Part shown: positions 44,258 through 53,713 of the stretch, in pieces
Layout: each line of letters begins with the position of its first letter
How positions within the stretch are numbered: the stretch's first letter is position 1
Assembly (NCBI RefSeq): GCF_005047635.1
Contig: NZ_SUKC01000012.1
Location: 62,001-126,000, forward strand
DNA length: 64,000 bases
Reading direction: 5' to 3'
DNA from: Arthrobacter sp. CAU 1506
GTDB taxonomy: Bacteria; Actinomycetota; Actinomycetes; Actinomycetales; Micrococcaceae
The notes under the pieces: model-generated
Seen by the model: only the letters and a program-made list of their open reading frames with translations
Told to the model about the DNA's origin: nothing
Database searches by the model: none
Position numbers and translations under genes: made by a program

Positions 44258-45193
44258 ATGACCACCGCCACCCCCAAGTCCCGCGATCTCCTGGACCGGC
44301 TGCCGACCTCCGTCAACCGAACCGTCCATGGCTTGGCCATTGCGTCGCTGGTATCGCAGATCGGCATCATCATCACCGGCGGCGCCGTGCGGTTGACCAA
44401 GTCAGGCCTTGGCTGTTCCCAGTGGCCAAACTGCGTGCCCGGCTCCATGACACCGACGCCGGAAATGGGTATTCACGGTCTGATTGAATTCGGCAACCGC
44501 ACACTGACCTTCATCCTGGCCGTCATCGCGGTCGCCATGCTGGTCTCGCTGTGGCGCATGCGCCGGCAGCACCGCACGCTGTTCGGCTTGGCCGTGGGAC
44601 TGCTCTGCGTGATCCCGGTGCAAGCCCTGATTGGCGGAATTACCGTTTGGACCGGCTTGAATCCGTGGGTGGTCAGCCTGCACTTCCTGGCCTCTGCCTC
44701 CCTCGTGGCGGTGGCCACCCTGCTGGTCAACCGAACGGGAATGTATTTGCGTGGTGGCACCGCCGTGGCCGTCGCTCCCGTCCCCAGCATCCAGCGCACG
44801 CTGGGCTGGACCATCGCCGCTGCCTCCGCCGCCTCCATCGTGCTCGGCACCATCGTTACCGGCACCGGCCCCCACGCTGGCGACGCCAGCGCCCCCCGCC
44901 ATGACTTCAACGCAGACCTCGTCACACGGATCCACGTGGTGCCGGTCTACCTGCTGGTCGCTGCCACCGTTTTGGCGTTGGTGCTCGCGTACCGCCACGC
45001 AACCGCGCAGCCACTGCGCACCGGCCTGTGGTGGCTGGCCGCGGTGATCCTGCTCCAGGGCGGCATTGGCTACCTGCAGCACTTCACCGGCCTGCCCATC
45101 GGCTTGGTCCTGCTGCACATGCTCGGCTCAGCGCTGCTGACTGTGGCTGCGACGAACGTGTGGGACCGTTCGACGGGCAAATTCCCGCTCTAA
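44258..45193 (+). CDS. ctaA: Heme A synthase (COX15/CtaA)
   Basis: A 311-residue membrane protein with eight helices that oxidises heme O to heme A for cytochrome aa3 oxidase. GGAVRLTKSGLGCSQWPNC carries the Cys pair of the first extracellular loop, IEFGNRTLTF and LHFLASASLV the first histidine ligands, and RIHVVPVYLLVAATVLA and LLHMLGSALL the second pair. The ATG has no strong ribosome binding site and is translationally close to the permease stop. In actinobacteria ctaB normally follows nearby, but here it is 5 kb away after inserted genes. Confidence 0.9.
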   Translation: MTTATPKSRDLLDRLPTSVNRTVHGLAIASLVSQIGIIITGGAVRLTKSGLGCSQWPNCVPGSMTPTPEMGIHGLIEFGNRTLTFILAVIAVAMLVSLWRMRRQHRTLFGLAVGLLCVIPVQALIGGITVWTGLNPWVVSLHFLASASLVAVATLLVNRTGMYLRGGTAVAVAPVPSIQRTLGWTIAAASAASIVLGTIVTGTGPHAGDASAPRHDFNADLVTRIHVVPVYLLVAATVLALVLAYRHATAQPLRTGLWWLAAVILLQGGIGYLQHFTGLPIGLVLLHMLGSALLTVAATNVWDRSTGKFPL

Positions 45194-45196
45194 CCC

Positions 45197-45278
45197 TTAG
45201 TAGGTGACCGAGTCGCCCTTAGTCGGCGAACGATTCGGCCAGTAGACGACTAAGTCGGCGTTAGTAGGCGACCGAGTC
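45197..45278. repeat. About 21-bp tandem repeat after ctaA
   Basis: Four units starting at 45197, 45219, 45240 and 45261 share TTAGTAGGCGACCGAGTC with drift; the first and last differ at one base. Confidence 0.65.
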
Positions 45279-45756
45279 AGCCAGATGCGGAATACCGGTC
45301 GGGTCGACAAGCGTGACCCTCTATCATCGCCCTGATCACGATGGATCAGTAGCGATGGATCGGTAACTATGGATCAGCACAGTACTGGCTGGCAGGCTGA
45401 GCCGGCCCAGGAAGCCCCGTAATCGCTTAAATCGCCGGCGGCGAACTCCCGGGTTCGCAAGGGCGACCATGGCACTGCAATTGTTCGCTGTCCTGAAGCC
45501 GGCTGAGCCCCCGCGCAGGTACCTCCCGGAACGGCTTTGAAACCCCGCGGCGGGACACGACCTGACATCCCTAGGGCCTCGGCTAAGGGCCTCTGCGCCA
45601 GTCCCGGCTGAGCTCTCCGGACCGGTGAAGTGTTTCATCTAAATCTCTGAACCGGTTGTTTCTCCTCTGCCCCTTGTACCCCTTTACCTAAAGGTGATAT
45701 CCCGGTCGGAACTCCATCTCGATGAGGATCATACTGTTGGAAAGTCGAGTGAGGTC
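45279..45756. other. Gene-free spacer
   Basis: About 480 bp without a convincing gene. It contains three decayed copies of ATGGATCAGTAG-like sequence near 45339-45385 and otherwise no clear structure. Composition drifts to lower GC toward the lipoprotein gene. Confidence 0.5.
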
Positions 45757-46620
45757 ATGACTGGTGAAACCAAAAACAGATGGGGCGTGATTGCTGGTCT
45801 TGTGCTGGCAATGACCCTGGCATTATCCGGATGCGGAAGTTCCGGCGTTTCCGGCTCTTCGACAGGCAACCAAGGCAGGTCGGACTCCACAGAAATAGGA
45901 TTCGGAGTGGACGGGGGCGGTACCCCTATCGAGGGGCCCGGTGTGCAGGCACTCGGCCATTATTCGCACCACGTGCATACGCTGCCTGCGGAAGTAGCGG
46001 GAGATGATGCTGCTGATGCAGGCCCGGCCGGAATCTCCACGTACGCCATCACCTCAGAAGAGTTGGCCGATATTCAGACAGCCCAAGCGATCACGGACCA
46101 GTTCTGGCGCACTCATTGGAGTGAACTGTTCACCGGGACATACACGCCGCCGACGGTCGTTGGACTATACGATGGCAGAAACCCAAGCAACGCACCCACT
46201 TGCGCGGGCAAGCCACTCCTGCCGGACAACGCCTTCTATTGCATTCCAGAGGATTACGTCGCCTGGGACGCTTCGCTCATGGAGCGCGGATTCCAATTCG
46301 GAGACGCTTGGCCTTACTTGGTCATCGCTCACGAATGGAGCCATGCAATCGCGAACCGGCTCGCCCCCAACCTCCGGTCTCAGGCCTATGAGCTGCAGGC
46401 AGACTGCTTGGCGGGCGCGACCCTGTACGGGGCGGCTGCAGATGGAACTCTCATTCTTGAACAAGGTGACCAGGAAGAACTGGTTACTGCGCTGAGTTCG
46501 CTCGGCGGAAACACCCCCTGGACGAGCCCGCAGGACCACGGCAACTCCTCCCAACGGGTCGCGAACTTCAATGTCGGACGCACAGGCGGCGTGCTGGCAT
46601 GCTTACCGTCACAACAGTAG
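45757..46620 (+). CDS. Lipoprotein neutral zinc metallopeptidase, lower GC
   Basis: A 287-residue secreted lipoprotein. The signal peptide ends at LSGC (Cys26) and a Ser/Gly linker follows. The domain holds HEWSH (192-196) and the downstream ELQADCLAGATLYG segment, the same plan as the metallopeptidase at 35149, but the sequences are far apart. The GC content is visibly lower than in neighbours and includes a rare TTA leucine codon. The ATG at 45757 (MTGETKNRWG) has GTGAGG upstream; an ATG at 45694 would add 21 residues unlike a signal. Likely acquired by transfer. Confidence 0.75.
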   Translation: MTGETKNRWGVIAGLVLAMTLALSGCGSSGVSGSSTGNQGRSDSTEIGFGVDGGGTPIEGPGVQALGHYSHHVHTLPAEVAGDDAADAGPAGISTYAITSEELADIQTAQAITDQFWRTHWSELFTGTYTPPTVVGLYDGRNPSNAPTCAGKPLLPDNAFYCIPEDYVAWDASLMERGFQFGDAWPYLVIAHEWSHAIANRLAPNLRSQAYELQADCLAGATLYGAAADGTLILEQGDQEELVTALSSLGGNTPWTSPQDHGNSSQRVANFNVGRTGGVLACLPSQQ

Positions 46621-46636
46621 ATCTGGCAACCGGTCT

Positions 46637-46657
46637 GACCTCTCAGGTCGTTTGATT
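46637..46657 (+). terminator. Weak intrinsic terminator after the lipoprotein gene
   Basis: GACCT-ctc-AGGTC is followed by GTTTGATTT, 16 bp past the lipoprotein stop. It lies between two convergent genes. Confidence 0.4.
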
Positions 46658-48592
46658 TCAGAAGGGTGGCGGGTCCTGCTGTTGGTTCGGTGACGGCCCG
46701 TCGTGCAGCCGATCGGTTGCCGGTGGTTCGTTCTGCTGTTCGCCCGTTGCACGCTTCTTATTTACGGGATGCCAGGGCGGCATCCACCCGTCATCGCTGG
46801 AACTGCCGGCTGGCCCGGATCCCGTCGAGGGCTGAACGACCAGCGGTTCGATTCGTTGCCTGTGGTCTTTCGGAAGCGCGGCGGTAACGGAGGGCGGGTA
46901 GGCCGGTTGGCCGGGCGGGTCGTTGTCTTCGCCGGGCCGGTCGGTGTAGGTCCGGCCGGCCGGGGTGGTCACGTTGAACACCCCGGGCGTGGGCTGTGTC
47001 ATTTTCCAGCCGGCGTTGGTCTTCAGCCGGTGGTGGGTCTCGCACGGCGGACCGAGGTTCTCGGCATCGGTTGCACCGGTCCCGCCGTCGGCGCGGAACG
47101 CCTGGGTATGGTCGATCTGGCAGGCCTTGCCGTTTTTGCGGCAGCCGGCAAACGGACACACCTCGTCGCGTTTGCGCACCGCCCGGGCCAGATCCGCCGG
47201 CGGCCGGTACCGGGTCCGGCCGTAGGAGAGCCGGGCCCCGGTCTCCGGATGCGTCAGGATCCGGTAGAACGACTTCGCGTCCGCGCACAGCTGCCGGGCC
47301 GCGTCCGCCGGGATCGGACCGTAGCCGTCCAGCGTGGCCGGTTCCTCGCCCAGCCCCAGCAGCGACAGCACTGGGACGGTGACTGCCGGTTCGGCGTGGA
47401 TCCCGGCCGCCGGGCCGGTGTCCATGCCCGCGTGGATGAGCAGGTCCGCGAACACATCGGCCCGCAACTGCCCCGTCGACCGGGTCTCGCCCTCCTGGCC
47501 ACGCAGGTGCCCGGCGGCGCGGGTGAGCCGGTCATCGATCGCGGCGGCCTGCTCGGCCGGCAGGTACGCGTTCAGCCACGCCATCCCGTCCGGCGCCGGG
47601 TCCACGCCCACGTTCCGCCGTTCCTCCGCGCGCCGGCGACGCTTCCTGATGGTTTCCGGGTGCCTGCGCTCGCGCAGCCGCCTGGCCATGCCCCGCAACG
47701 ACCGCAGCGACCTGCCCTTCACCCGGCCCAGCAACGCCTGTTCGAACCCGGCAATCGCGTCCTCCGGCAGGGACCGGCCCTGGGCCACGATGACCGCTGC
47801 CTGTTCCCGGTCCAGGTCCCCGGCCTCCATCGCCGCCAGCGTGGCCGGGAACAACCGGTGCAGGTCGGTGGCCTGGTCCAGCCGGGCCCTCGCCTGCTGC
47901 TCTTCCAGCCCCAGCAGGCAGCCCAGTTCCTCGGCCGCCGACGTCGCGGCCAGCGACTGCCGCTGCCGCAACGTCTTACAGCCCGGGCCCGGCGGCGGCA
48001 GCTGCGCCAGCGCGGTCTGGCCTAGCCGTGCCTCCAGCCCCACCTCGCGGGCATCCAGCCAGCACCGCACCCGATGCACCGCGGCCAGGTGTTCCACCGT
48101 CTCCTGATAGCCCAGCCCGCCGGTGCCGGAACCGGTCAGCATGGCCAGCAGCACCGCCGGGTCCGCCGAGGCTACCAGCGTCTCGAGGCGCTCGGCGTAA
48201 TAGTCCGCGTGCGCTTTCGACTCAAACAACCCCTCCGGCAGCCAGCACCCCTCGGGCAGGTTGGCCAGCTCCGCGAACTCCGCGGGCACTGGCCCCACCC
48301 CCGGCGGCCGGTCCTGTAAGTCATCCAGGTCCCGAGGCTCGAAATCCTCCCGGTACGCCCGGTTTCCATGATCCAGCTCCTCGTCCGGGGCCGGCGGGAC
48401 GTCCAGGCCCGCGTACGGGTCGGGGCCGGGCTCAAACTCCGGCTCCACCCACCGCGGCGGTGCCGGCACCGGTTCCTTCCGGGCCGGCTTCATCCCGGCC
48501 AGAATCCGCGCGATCGCCGCCTCACGCTCCTGCTGCGTAGGCAACCGCCGGCCCTCCCCGGAAACCGGACCCCGATGCTCCGTACCGTCCAT
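46658..48592 (-). CDS. DUF222 / HNH endonuclease domain protein (13E12 family)
   Basis: A 644-residue protein of the DUF222-HNH type that occurs in many copies in actinobacteria. The DUF222 region is at about residues 120-420 and the HNH site follows in CPFAGCRKNGKACQIDHTQAFRADGGTGATDAENLGPPCETHHRLK, with the DH, N and H residues intact. The N- and C-terminal tails are Pro/Glu/Gly-rich. The ATG at 48592 is preferred; the open frame extends to 48817 without similar protein. Such genes may be restriction-like, recombination or mobile DNA functions, but activity is not established. Confidence 0.8.
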   Translation of the reverse strand: MDGTEHRGPVSGEGRRLPTQQEREAAIARILAGMKPARKEPVPAPPRWVEPEFEPGPDPYAGLDVPPAPDEELDHGNRAYREDFEPRDLDDLQDRPPGVGPVPAEFAELANLPEGCWLPEGLFESKAHADYYAERLETLVASADPAVLLAMLTGSGTGGLGYQETVEHLAAVHRVRCWLDAREVGLEARLGQTALAQLPPPGPGCKTLRQRQSLAATSAAEELGCLLGLEEQQARARLDQATDLHRLFPATLAAMEAGDLDREQAAVIVAQGRSLPEDAIAGFEQALLGRVKGRSLRSLRGMARRLRERRHPETIRKRRRRAEERRNVGVDPAPDGMAWLNAYLPAEQAAAIDDRLTRAAGHLRGQEGETRSTGQLRADVFADLLIHAGMDTGPAAGIHAEPAVTVPVLSLLGLGEEPATLDGYGPIPADAARQLCADAKSFYRILTHPETGARLSYGRTRYRPPADLARAVRKRDEVCPFAGCRKNGKACQIDHTQAFRADGGTGATDAENLGPPCETHHRLKTNAGWKMTQPTPGVFNVTTPAGRTYTDRPGEDNDPPGQPAYPPSVTAALPKDHRQRIEPLVVQPSTGSGPAGSSSDDGWMPPWHPVNKKRATGEQQNEPPATDRLHDGPSPNQQQDPPPF

Positions 48593-48955
48593 AACCCAAC
48601 TCAACCACCCGGGTACGACAGTTTCGGATCCACCCCCAAGCGCTGAAACCAAAAAGGGTGGGATAGCCCAAACCAAAACCACCCGCTCAGTGAGTGCCGC
48701 CAGTGACGATCCTGCTGCGCAATACCGATCGTTGAGACGGTGCACCAGGCCTGCACGGACCTTCACCCCGATGGTGAAAAACGAGTGCGCCAGGGTGCGC
48801 CACACACATGGAAGCAAACATTGGTGGCAGAAGCAGGCGCCAGACCTGCGGCCGAATTACTAACAAGTAGGGAAGAGCAGGGTCACGGTGTAGAGACACC
48901 TGACACGCGCAGTGTCGGTACCGCCCTATCCGCTAGGAGGGGTGCCCGCATCCGC

Positions 48956-49051
48956 GCGCCCGGCCTTGAGGCGCTATCTGGCTTTCCCCAGCCGCGCCTG
49001 GCGCTGTCCGCCACTGCGCCCGGCCTTGGGGCGCTATCTGACTTTCCCCAG
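48956..49051. repeat. 36-bp direct repeat with 60-bp period
   Basis: Bases 48956-48991 and 49016-49051 share 34 of 36 positions (core GGCGCTATCTG, CTTTCCCCAG). The gap between the HNH and DapA-like genes (48593-49089) holds no other feature. Confidence 0.75.
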
Positions 49052-49089
49052 GCTCGTGGCGCGCTCGTCCGAAGCTCCGACCGGCGGCG

Positions 49090-50028
49090 CTACTCCCCCG
49101 CCGTCGCCCGTTCGGCCGGCAGGAAGGCTTCGATGCCTTCGAGCAGCCGGGCCAGTTCGCGCAGACTGCTTCCCGGCAGTGGCTGCAGCGGAAGGCGGGG
49201 GTCGCCTGCGTCGATGCCCGCCGCCCTGGCCAAGCCGTATAGGTTACTGAGCGGCCTTAGCGTCCCGAAGTAGCCCATCAACGGGGCAAGCGCCGCGCGC
49301 GCAGCGTCTGTTGCTTCCACGTCACCGACTTCCAGAGCATCGCGCAGCACGCGGTAGTGGGCAGGAAGTACGGCAATCGGACCGCCGTGCCAAGCATCGG
49401 CCGCGAATCCTGCGTCAGCGATCAAGGGATCGCCGCTCATCCCGTGGCTAAAGTCCTTCGACCCTGCGGGCAACAGGCGGCGAAGATGTTCATAACGTTT
49501 ACGGAATACTTCCGCATCAGCAGCTGATTCCTTCACAGCGACGATGGTCGGTTCAGCCGCCAGCTCCGCCACCAACTCCAAGCTGAAGCTGAACTGTGTG
49601 GTGCGCGGATTACTGTACAGACACATCGGGAGCGGCGACTGCCGGGCAGCCGCAACGCATTGGGCTGCAACCTCTTCGTCCGTCAACGGGTAGTACGAGA
49701 CGGTGGAAACCAGCAGCCCATCGACACCCGCCGCCGCGGCGTCGTCGATGTTTTGCAGAAGTTCCCGGGTGCCCACCGCGCTCACGCCGGCACACACCGG
49801 CACATCCGGTCGCACTGCCTTGGCAGCTTCCACGGCCGCTGTGATGACTTCTCGCCGTTCCGCACGGTCCAGATAGGCAAAGTTGCCGGAGCTGCCGAGC
49901 ACCGTTATTGCATCCACCGGTGACCCGGCCACTGCGGAAACGTGACGGTGCAACTCTGGAAAGTTGACGCTGCCGTCGTGATGGAAAGGAGTCACCGGGT
50001 AGGCAATGAGACCGCGGAATGGATTCAT
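49090..50028 (-). CDS. Dihydrodipicolinate synthase family protein
   Basis: A 312-residue class I aldolase-like TIM barrel. The Schiff-base lysine is in VAVKESAAD, the conserved Tyr in CLYSNP, and the phosphate/carboxylate loop GSSGNFAYL replaces the usual GTTGE. The change and its position away from lysine genes suggest a catabolic family member (N-acetylneuraminate lyase, keto-deoxy sugar aldolase or similar) rather than DapA itself. TAAGAT lies six bases before the ATG, so the mRNA is probably leaderless. Confidence 0.78.
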   Translation of the reverse strand: MNPFRGLIAYPVTPFHHDGSVNFPELHRHVSAVAGSPVDAITVLGSSGNFAYLDRAERREVITAAVEAAKAVRPDVPVCAGVSAVGTRELLQNIDDAAAAGVDGLLVSTVSYYPLTDEEVAAQCVAAARQSPLPMCLYSNPRTTQFSFSLELVAELAAEPTIVAVKESAADAEVFRKRYEHLRRLLPAGSKDFSHGMSGDPLIADAGFAADAWHGGPIAVLPAHYRVLRDALEVGDVEATDAARAALAPLMGYFGTLRPLSNLYGLARAAGIDAGDPRLPLQPLPGSSLRELARLLEGIEAFLPAERATAGE

Positions 50029-50034
50029 TCCGTT

Positions 50035-50040
50035 ATCTTA
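50035..50040 (-). promoter_or_regulatory. -10 element TAAGAT, leaderless spacing
   Basis: On the minus strand TAAGAT ends six bases before the ATG at 50028. No Shine-Dalgarno is present. Confidence 0.5.
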
Positions 50041-50157
50041 GGCCAGCGCGTGGGCCGCCATGGGATGGACAGGGCACCGCTAATGGACGCCGCTGGCGCG
50101 ACTTATGTGGGGCCTAGCACTTGCGCACGCCCAAGCCGTCCCCGATCCGGACGGCGG

Positions 50158-51111
50158 TTAGCCGAAGACGGGGCCGCCGATGAAGGGGTCTACCGCCAGA
50201 GCCAGGAACAGCACGGTCAGGTAGCTGATGGAGCCGTGGAAGACCCGCATGGCGCTCTTGTTCGTGGCCGCAGGAGTCTCGGTTCCACGCTTGGCCAGCG
50301 CGTACAGCCGGTGCGATTCATACACAAAGTAGCCGCCGCTCACCAGCGCCACAACCGTGTAAACCCAGCCGGCGCCGCCGACGGGAGCAAGCAGCAGCGA
50401 GCACGCCAACGTGGCCCACGCGTACAGGACCACCTGGACGGATACCTGGCGCGCGCTGGCGATGGCGCCCAGCATCGGGACGTTGGCGGCGTTGTAATCG
50501 TCGCTGTACTTCATGGACAGCGGCCAGTAGTGCGGCGGCGTCCACAGGAAGATGACCATGAACAGGATCACAGCGGGCCAGGCCACCGTGTTGGTGACAG
50601 CGGCCCAGGCAATGAGCACCGGGAAGCATCCCGCGGCGCCGCCCCAAACAATGTTCTGCGAGGTGCGGCGCTTGAGGATCAGCGTGTAGATGACCACGTA
50701 GAAGAAGATCGCCCCAACGCCCAGCATGCCGGCCAGCGGATTCGCGCCGAACCAGAGCAGCGCGACGGCCACCACGCCCAGGACCCAGGAGAACACCAGA
50801 GCCTCGCGGGGAGTAAGTTCGCCGGTCACCAGCGGCCGGTTCTCCGTCCGGTGCATGAGCTTGTCCATGTCCCGGTCGATGTAGCAGTTGAAGGAGCCGG
50901 CCGACCCGGCGGCCAGCGCGCCACCGATCATCGTGGCAGCCATCAGCCAGAGATCCGGAAAGCCGCCGTGGGCAAAGATCATGGTGGGCAGGGTGGTGAC
51001 CAGCAAGAGTTCCATGACACGGGGCTTTGTGAGCGCGATGTACGCTTTGGCCTTGCGCGAAAAGCCGGGCTTGGCCGGAACTGCCAACGCCTGGTCCGGC
51101 ACGGTCTGCAT
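50158..51111 (-). CDS. ctaB: Protoheme IX farnesyltransferase (heme O synthase)
   Basis: A 317-residue UbiA-family prenyltransferase with about nine helices that farnesylates heme B to heme O, upstream of heme A synthase. The first Asp-rich motif is in [15 protein letters not shown] and the second region is near [14 protein letters not shown]. The ATG at 51111 is used; a TTG two codons earlier (51117) is possible, and neither has a good ribosome binding site. It is divergent from tkt. The 477-bp gap between them holds the GAAACCGACGCG repeats. Confidence 0.92.
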   Translation of the reverse strand: MQTVPDQALAVPAKPGFSRKAKAYIALTKPRVMELLLVTTLPTMIFAHGGFPDLWLMAATMIGGALAAGSAGSFNCYIDRDMDKLMHRTENRPLVTGELTPREALVFSWVLGVVAVALLWFGANPLAGMLGVGAIFFYVVIYTLILKRRTSQNIVWGGAAGCFPVLIAWAAVTNTVAWPAVILFMVIFLWTPPHYWPLSMKYSDDYNAANVPMLGAIASARQVSVQVVLYAWATLACSLLLAPVGGAGWVYTVVALVSGGYFVYESHRLYALAKRGTETPAATNKSAMRVFHGSISYLTVLFLALAVDPFIGGPVFG

Positions 51112-51222
51112 ATTCAAGGAAAAACCACTCAGTTCTGCTGGAGTCCGTCTGACACACGAAAACGCCCGGCCGCTTAGGGCGGGTCAAGGTGCTCCTACAT
51201 CATACTCCTTCTATCTGTCGTA

Positions 51223-51335
51223 GAAACCGACGCGCGGGACAGCCGGGTCGGTCCGAGCGAAACCGACGCGAGCGGTCGCCGCGTCGGCCCCGGTGAAACC
51301 GACGCGCACGTCGCCCCGGGTAGGAAACCGACGCG
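51223..51335. repeat. Four GAAACCGACGCG repeats between ctaB and tkt
   Basis: The 12-mer GAAACCGACGCG is at 51223, 51259, 51295 and 51324, at 36, 36 and 29 bp intervals. The remainder of the divergent gap (51118-51588) has no gene. Confidence 0.85.
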
Positions 51336-51588
51336 CACGGCGGCCGCCGTCAGCCAGCGCTAAACCATGACTGCCGGTGTGACTACGCGCACCTGTGACT
51401 GCTCGCACCGTAAAGCTTCCTGCGCATTGCAGGCGCAACGGATAGAGTGGGGATCGAGCGCCAGTCCGCGGGGATGTGGCGCAACAATGCTCAAGCAGGT
51501 TCAACGGCGAATGGTCCGCCGGGTCCGCAGTTGCGGGCGCCTTTCCGGGCCGTCGGTGCTGCTATCTCGATCAGAAAGGGCCCCACCG

Positions 51589-53703
51589 GTGCCACATATG
51601 CAAGATCAGGAATTGTCGTGGACATCGCTGGACCAGCGGGCGGTGGACACAGTGCGTGTTCTCGCCGCCGACGCGGTGGAGAAGGTCGGCAACGGCCACC
51701 CGGGCACCGCCATGAGCCTGGCGCCGGCCGCCTACTTGATCTTCCAGCAGTTCATGCGGCACGACCCGTCCGATCCGCAGTGGGTGGGCCGCGACCGTTT
51801 TGTCCTCTCCCCCGGCCACACCTCGCTGACGCTCTACATCCAGCTGTTCCTTTCCGGCTACGGCCTGGAGCTGGAGGATCTGCAGGCGCTGCGGACCTGG
51901 GGCTCACTCACCCCCGGCCACCCCGAGTACAAGCACACTCCGGGCGTTGAAATCACCACTGGCCCGCTGGGCCAGGGCCTCGCTTCCGCCGTCGGCTTCG
52001 CCTACGCGCAGCGCCGCACCCGCGGCATGTACGACGCCGATGCCGCCGCCGGCGAGAGCCCCTTCGACCACACCGTGTGGGTCATCGCCTCCGACGGCGA
52101 CCTGCAGGAAGGCGTCACTTCGGAGGCCTCCTCGCTGGCCGGCCACCAGGAACTGGGCAACCTGGTGGTGATCTACGACGACAACAAGATCTCCATCGAA
52201 GACGACACCGACATCGCCTTCACCGAGGATGTGCTCAAGCGCTACGAAGCGTACGGCTGGCACACCCAGCGCGTGGACTGGACCAAGACCGGCGAGTACG
52301 CCGAAGACATTCCGGCCCTGTTTGAGGCGCTGAAGGCTGCAAAGGCCGAGACGTCCCGGCCCTCGATCATTTCGCTGCGCACCATTATTGGCTGGCCGGC
52401 CCCGAAGAAGCAGAACACCGGCAAGATCCACGGCTCGGCGCTCGGCGCCGAAGAAGTCGCAGCGGTCAAGGAAGTGCTCGGCTTCGATCCGGAGCAGCAG
52501 TTCGCCGTCGAGCAGGAGGTTTTGGACCACGCCCGCGAGGTTGCCGCACGCGGCAAGCAGGCCCGCGCGGACTGGGACACCGGCTATCAGGCATGGCGGG
52601 AAGCCAACCCGGAGAACGCCGCGCTGCTGGACCGCGTGCAGGCTTCCGAGCTGCCGCAGGGCTGGGAGCAGGCGCTGCCAGAGTTCCCCGCCGGTAAGGA
52701 CATCTCCACGCGCGCCGCCTCCGGCAAGGTGCTCAACGCCATTGGTCCGGTGCTGCCGGAACTGTGGGGCGGCTCGGCCGACTTGGCAGAATCGAACAAC
52801 ACCACCATCGAAGGCGCTCCCTCGTTTGTGCCGGAGTCGCGGCAGACCGAAATGTGGTCGGGCGGTCCCTACGGCCGGGTACTGCACTTCGGCATCCGCG
52901 AGCATGCGGCCGCCTCCATCGTGAACGGCATTGTGCTCAGCTCCAACACCAGGGCTTTCTCCGGAACGTTCCTGATCTTCAGCGACTACCAGCGGCCGGC
53001 CATCCGGCTCGGCGCGCTGATGGGTGTTCCGTCGATCTACGTGTGGACGCATGATTCCATCGGCCTCGGCGAAGACGGGCCCACCCACCAGCCGGTGGAG
53101 CAGTTGGCGAGCCTGCGTGCCATCCCGGGCCTCGACGTCGTCCGCCCCGCCGATGCCAACGAAGTGGCCCAGGCGTGGAAGGCGATGCTGGAGAACCACA
53201 GCAACCCGGCCGGCATTGTGCTCACCCGGCAGAACCTGCCGGTCTACGACCGGGGAGAATCCGGTTTCGCCTCCGCCGACAATGTGGCCAAGGGCGCGTA
53301 TGTCCTGGCCGAAGCGCAGTCCGGCGGCGCCGACGCCGCGCCGCAGGTGATCCTGCTGGCCACCGGCTCCGAGGTTCAACTGGCCGTCCAGGCCCGCGAA
53401 ACGCTGCAGGCCGACGGCATCGCCACCCGCGTGGTGTCCGTGCCCTGCCTCGAGTGGTTCGCCCGCCAGGACGCCGCCTACCGCGAATCCGTGCTTCCCG
53501 CCGGCGTGAAGGCCCGGGTTTCGGTGGAAGCCGGCATCGCGCAGTGCTGGGACGGCCTGGTCGGCGACGCCGGCCGGAGCGTGTCCCTGGAACACTACGG
53601 TGCCTCCGCCGACTACAAGACCCTGTTCCGCGAGTTCGGCATCACGGCCGAGGCCGTTGTCGAGGCCGCCCGCGACTCGCTCGCACAGATCAACAACTCC
53701 TAA
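51589..53703 (+). CDS. tkt: Transketolase (pentose phosphate operon)
   Basis: A 704-residue thiamine-diphosphate enzyme linking the pentose phosphate pathway and glycolysis. ThDP binding ([30 protein letters not shown]), the HGSALG segment and the C-terminal transketolase motif are intact; GDGP-like and [13 protein letters not shown] regions confirm the type. The start is GTG at 51589 with AGAAAGGG upstream; an ATG at 51598 would drop three residues. It is the first of six coupled genes (tkt-tal-pgi-zwf-opcA-pgl). A second, shorter transketolase is at 27334. Confidence 0.96.
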   Translation: MPHMQDQELSWTSLDQRAVDTVRVLAADAVEKVGNGHPGTAMSLAPAAYLIFQQFMRHDPSDPQWVGRDRFVLSPGHTSLTLYIQLFLSGYGLELEDLQALRTWGSLTPGHPEYKHTPGVEITTGPLGQGLASAVGFAYAQRRTRGMYDADAAAGESPFDHTVWVIASDGDLQEGVTSEASSLAGHQELGNLVVIYDDNKISIEDDTDIAFTEDVLKRYEAYGWHTQRVDWTKTGEYAEDIPALFEALKAAKAETSRPSIISLRTIIGWPAPKKQNTGKIHGSALGAEEVAAVKEVLGFDPEQQFAVEQEVLDHAREVAARGKQARADWDTGYQAWREANPENAALLDRVQASELPQGWEQALPEFPAGKDISTRAASGKVLNAIGPVLPELWGGSADLAESNNTTIEGAPSFVPESRQTEMWSGGPYGRVLHFGIREHAAASIVNGIVLSSNTRAFSGTFLIFSDYQRPAIRLGALMGVPSIYVWTHDSIGLGEDGPTHQPVEQLASLRAIPGLDVVRPADANEVAQAWKAMLENHSNPAGIVLTRQNLPVYDRGESGFASADNVAKGAYVLAEAQSGGADAAPQVILLATGSEVQLAVQARETLQADGIATRVVSVPCLEWFARQDAAYRESVLPAGVKARVSVEAGIAQCWDGLVGDAGRSVSLEHYGASADYKTLFREFGITAEAVVEAARDSLAQINNS

Positions 53704-53713
53704 GGAGGACGCG

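Noticed and set aside
51223-51335. CRISPR array
   Set aside because: Repeat units are 12 bp with irregular spacing and there are no cas genes nearby. The other arrays are head-to-tail or a single spaced pair.
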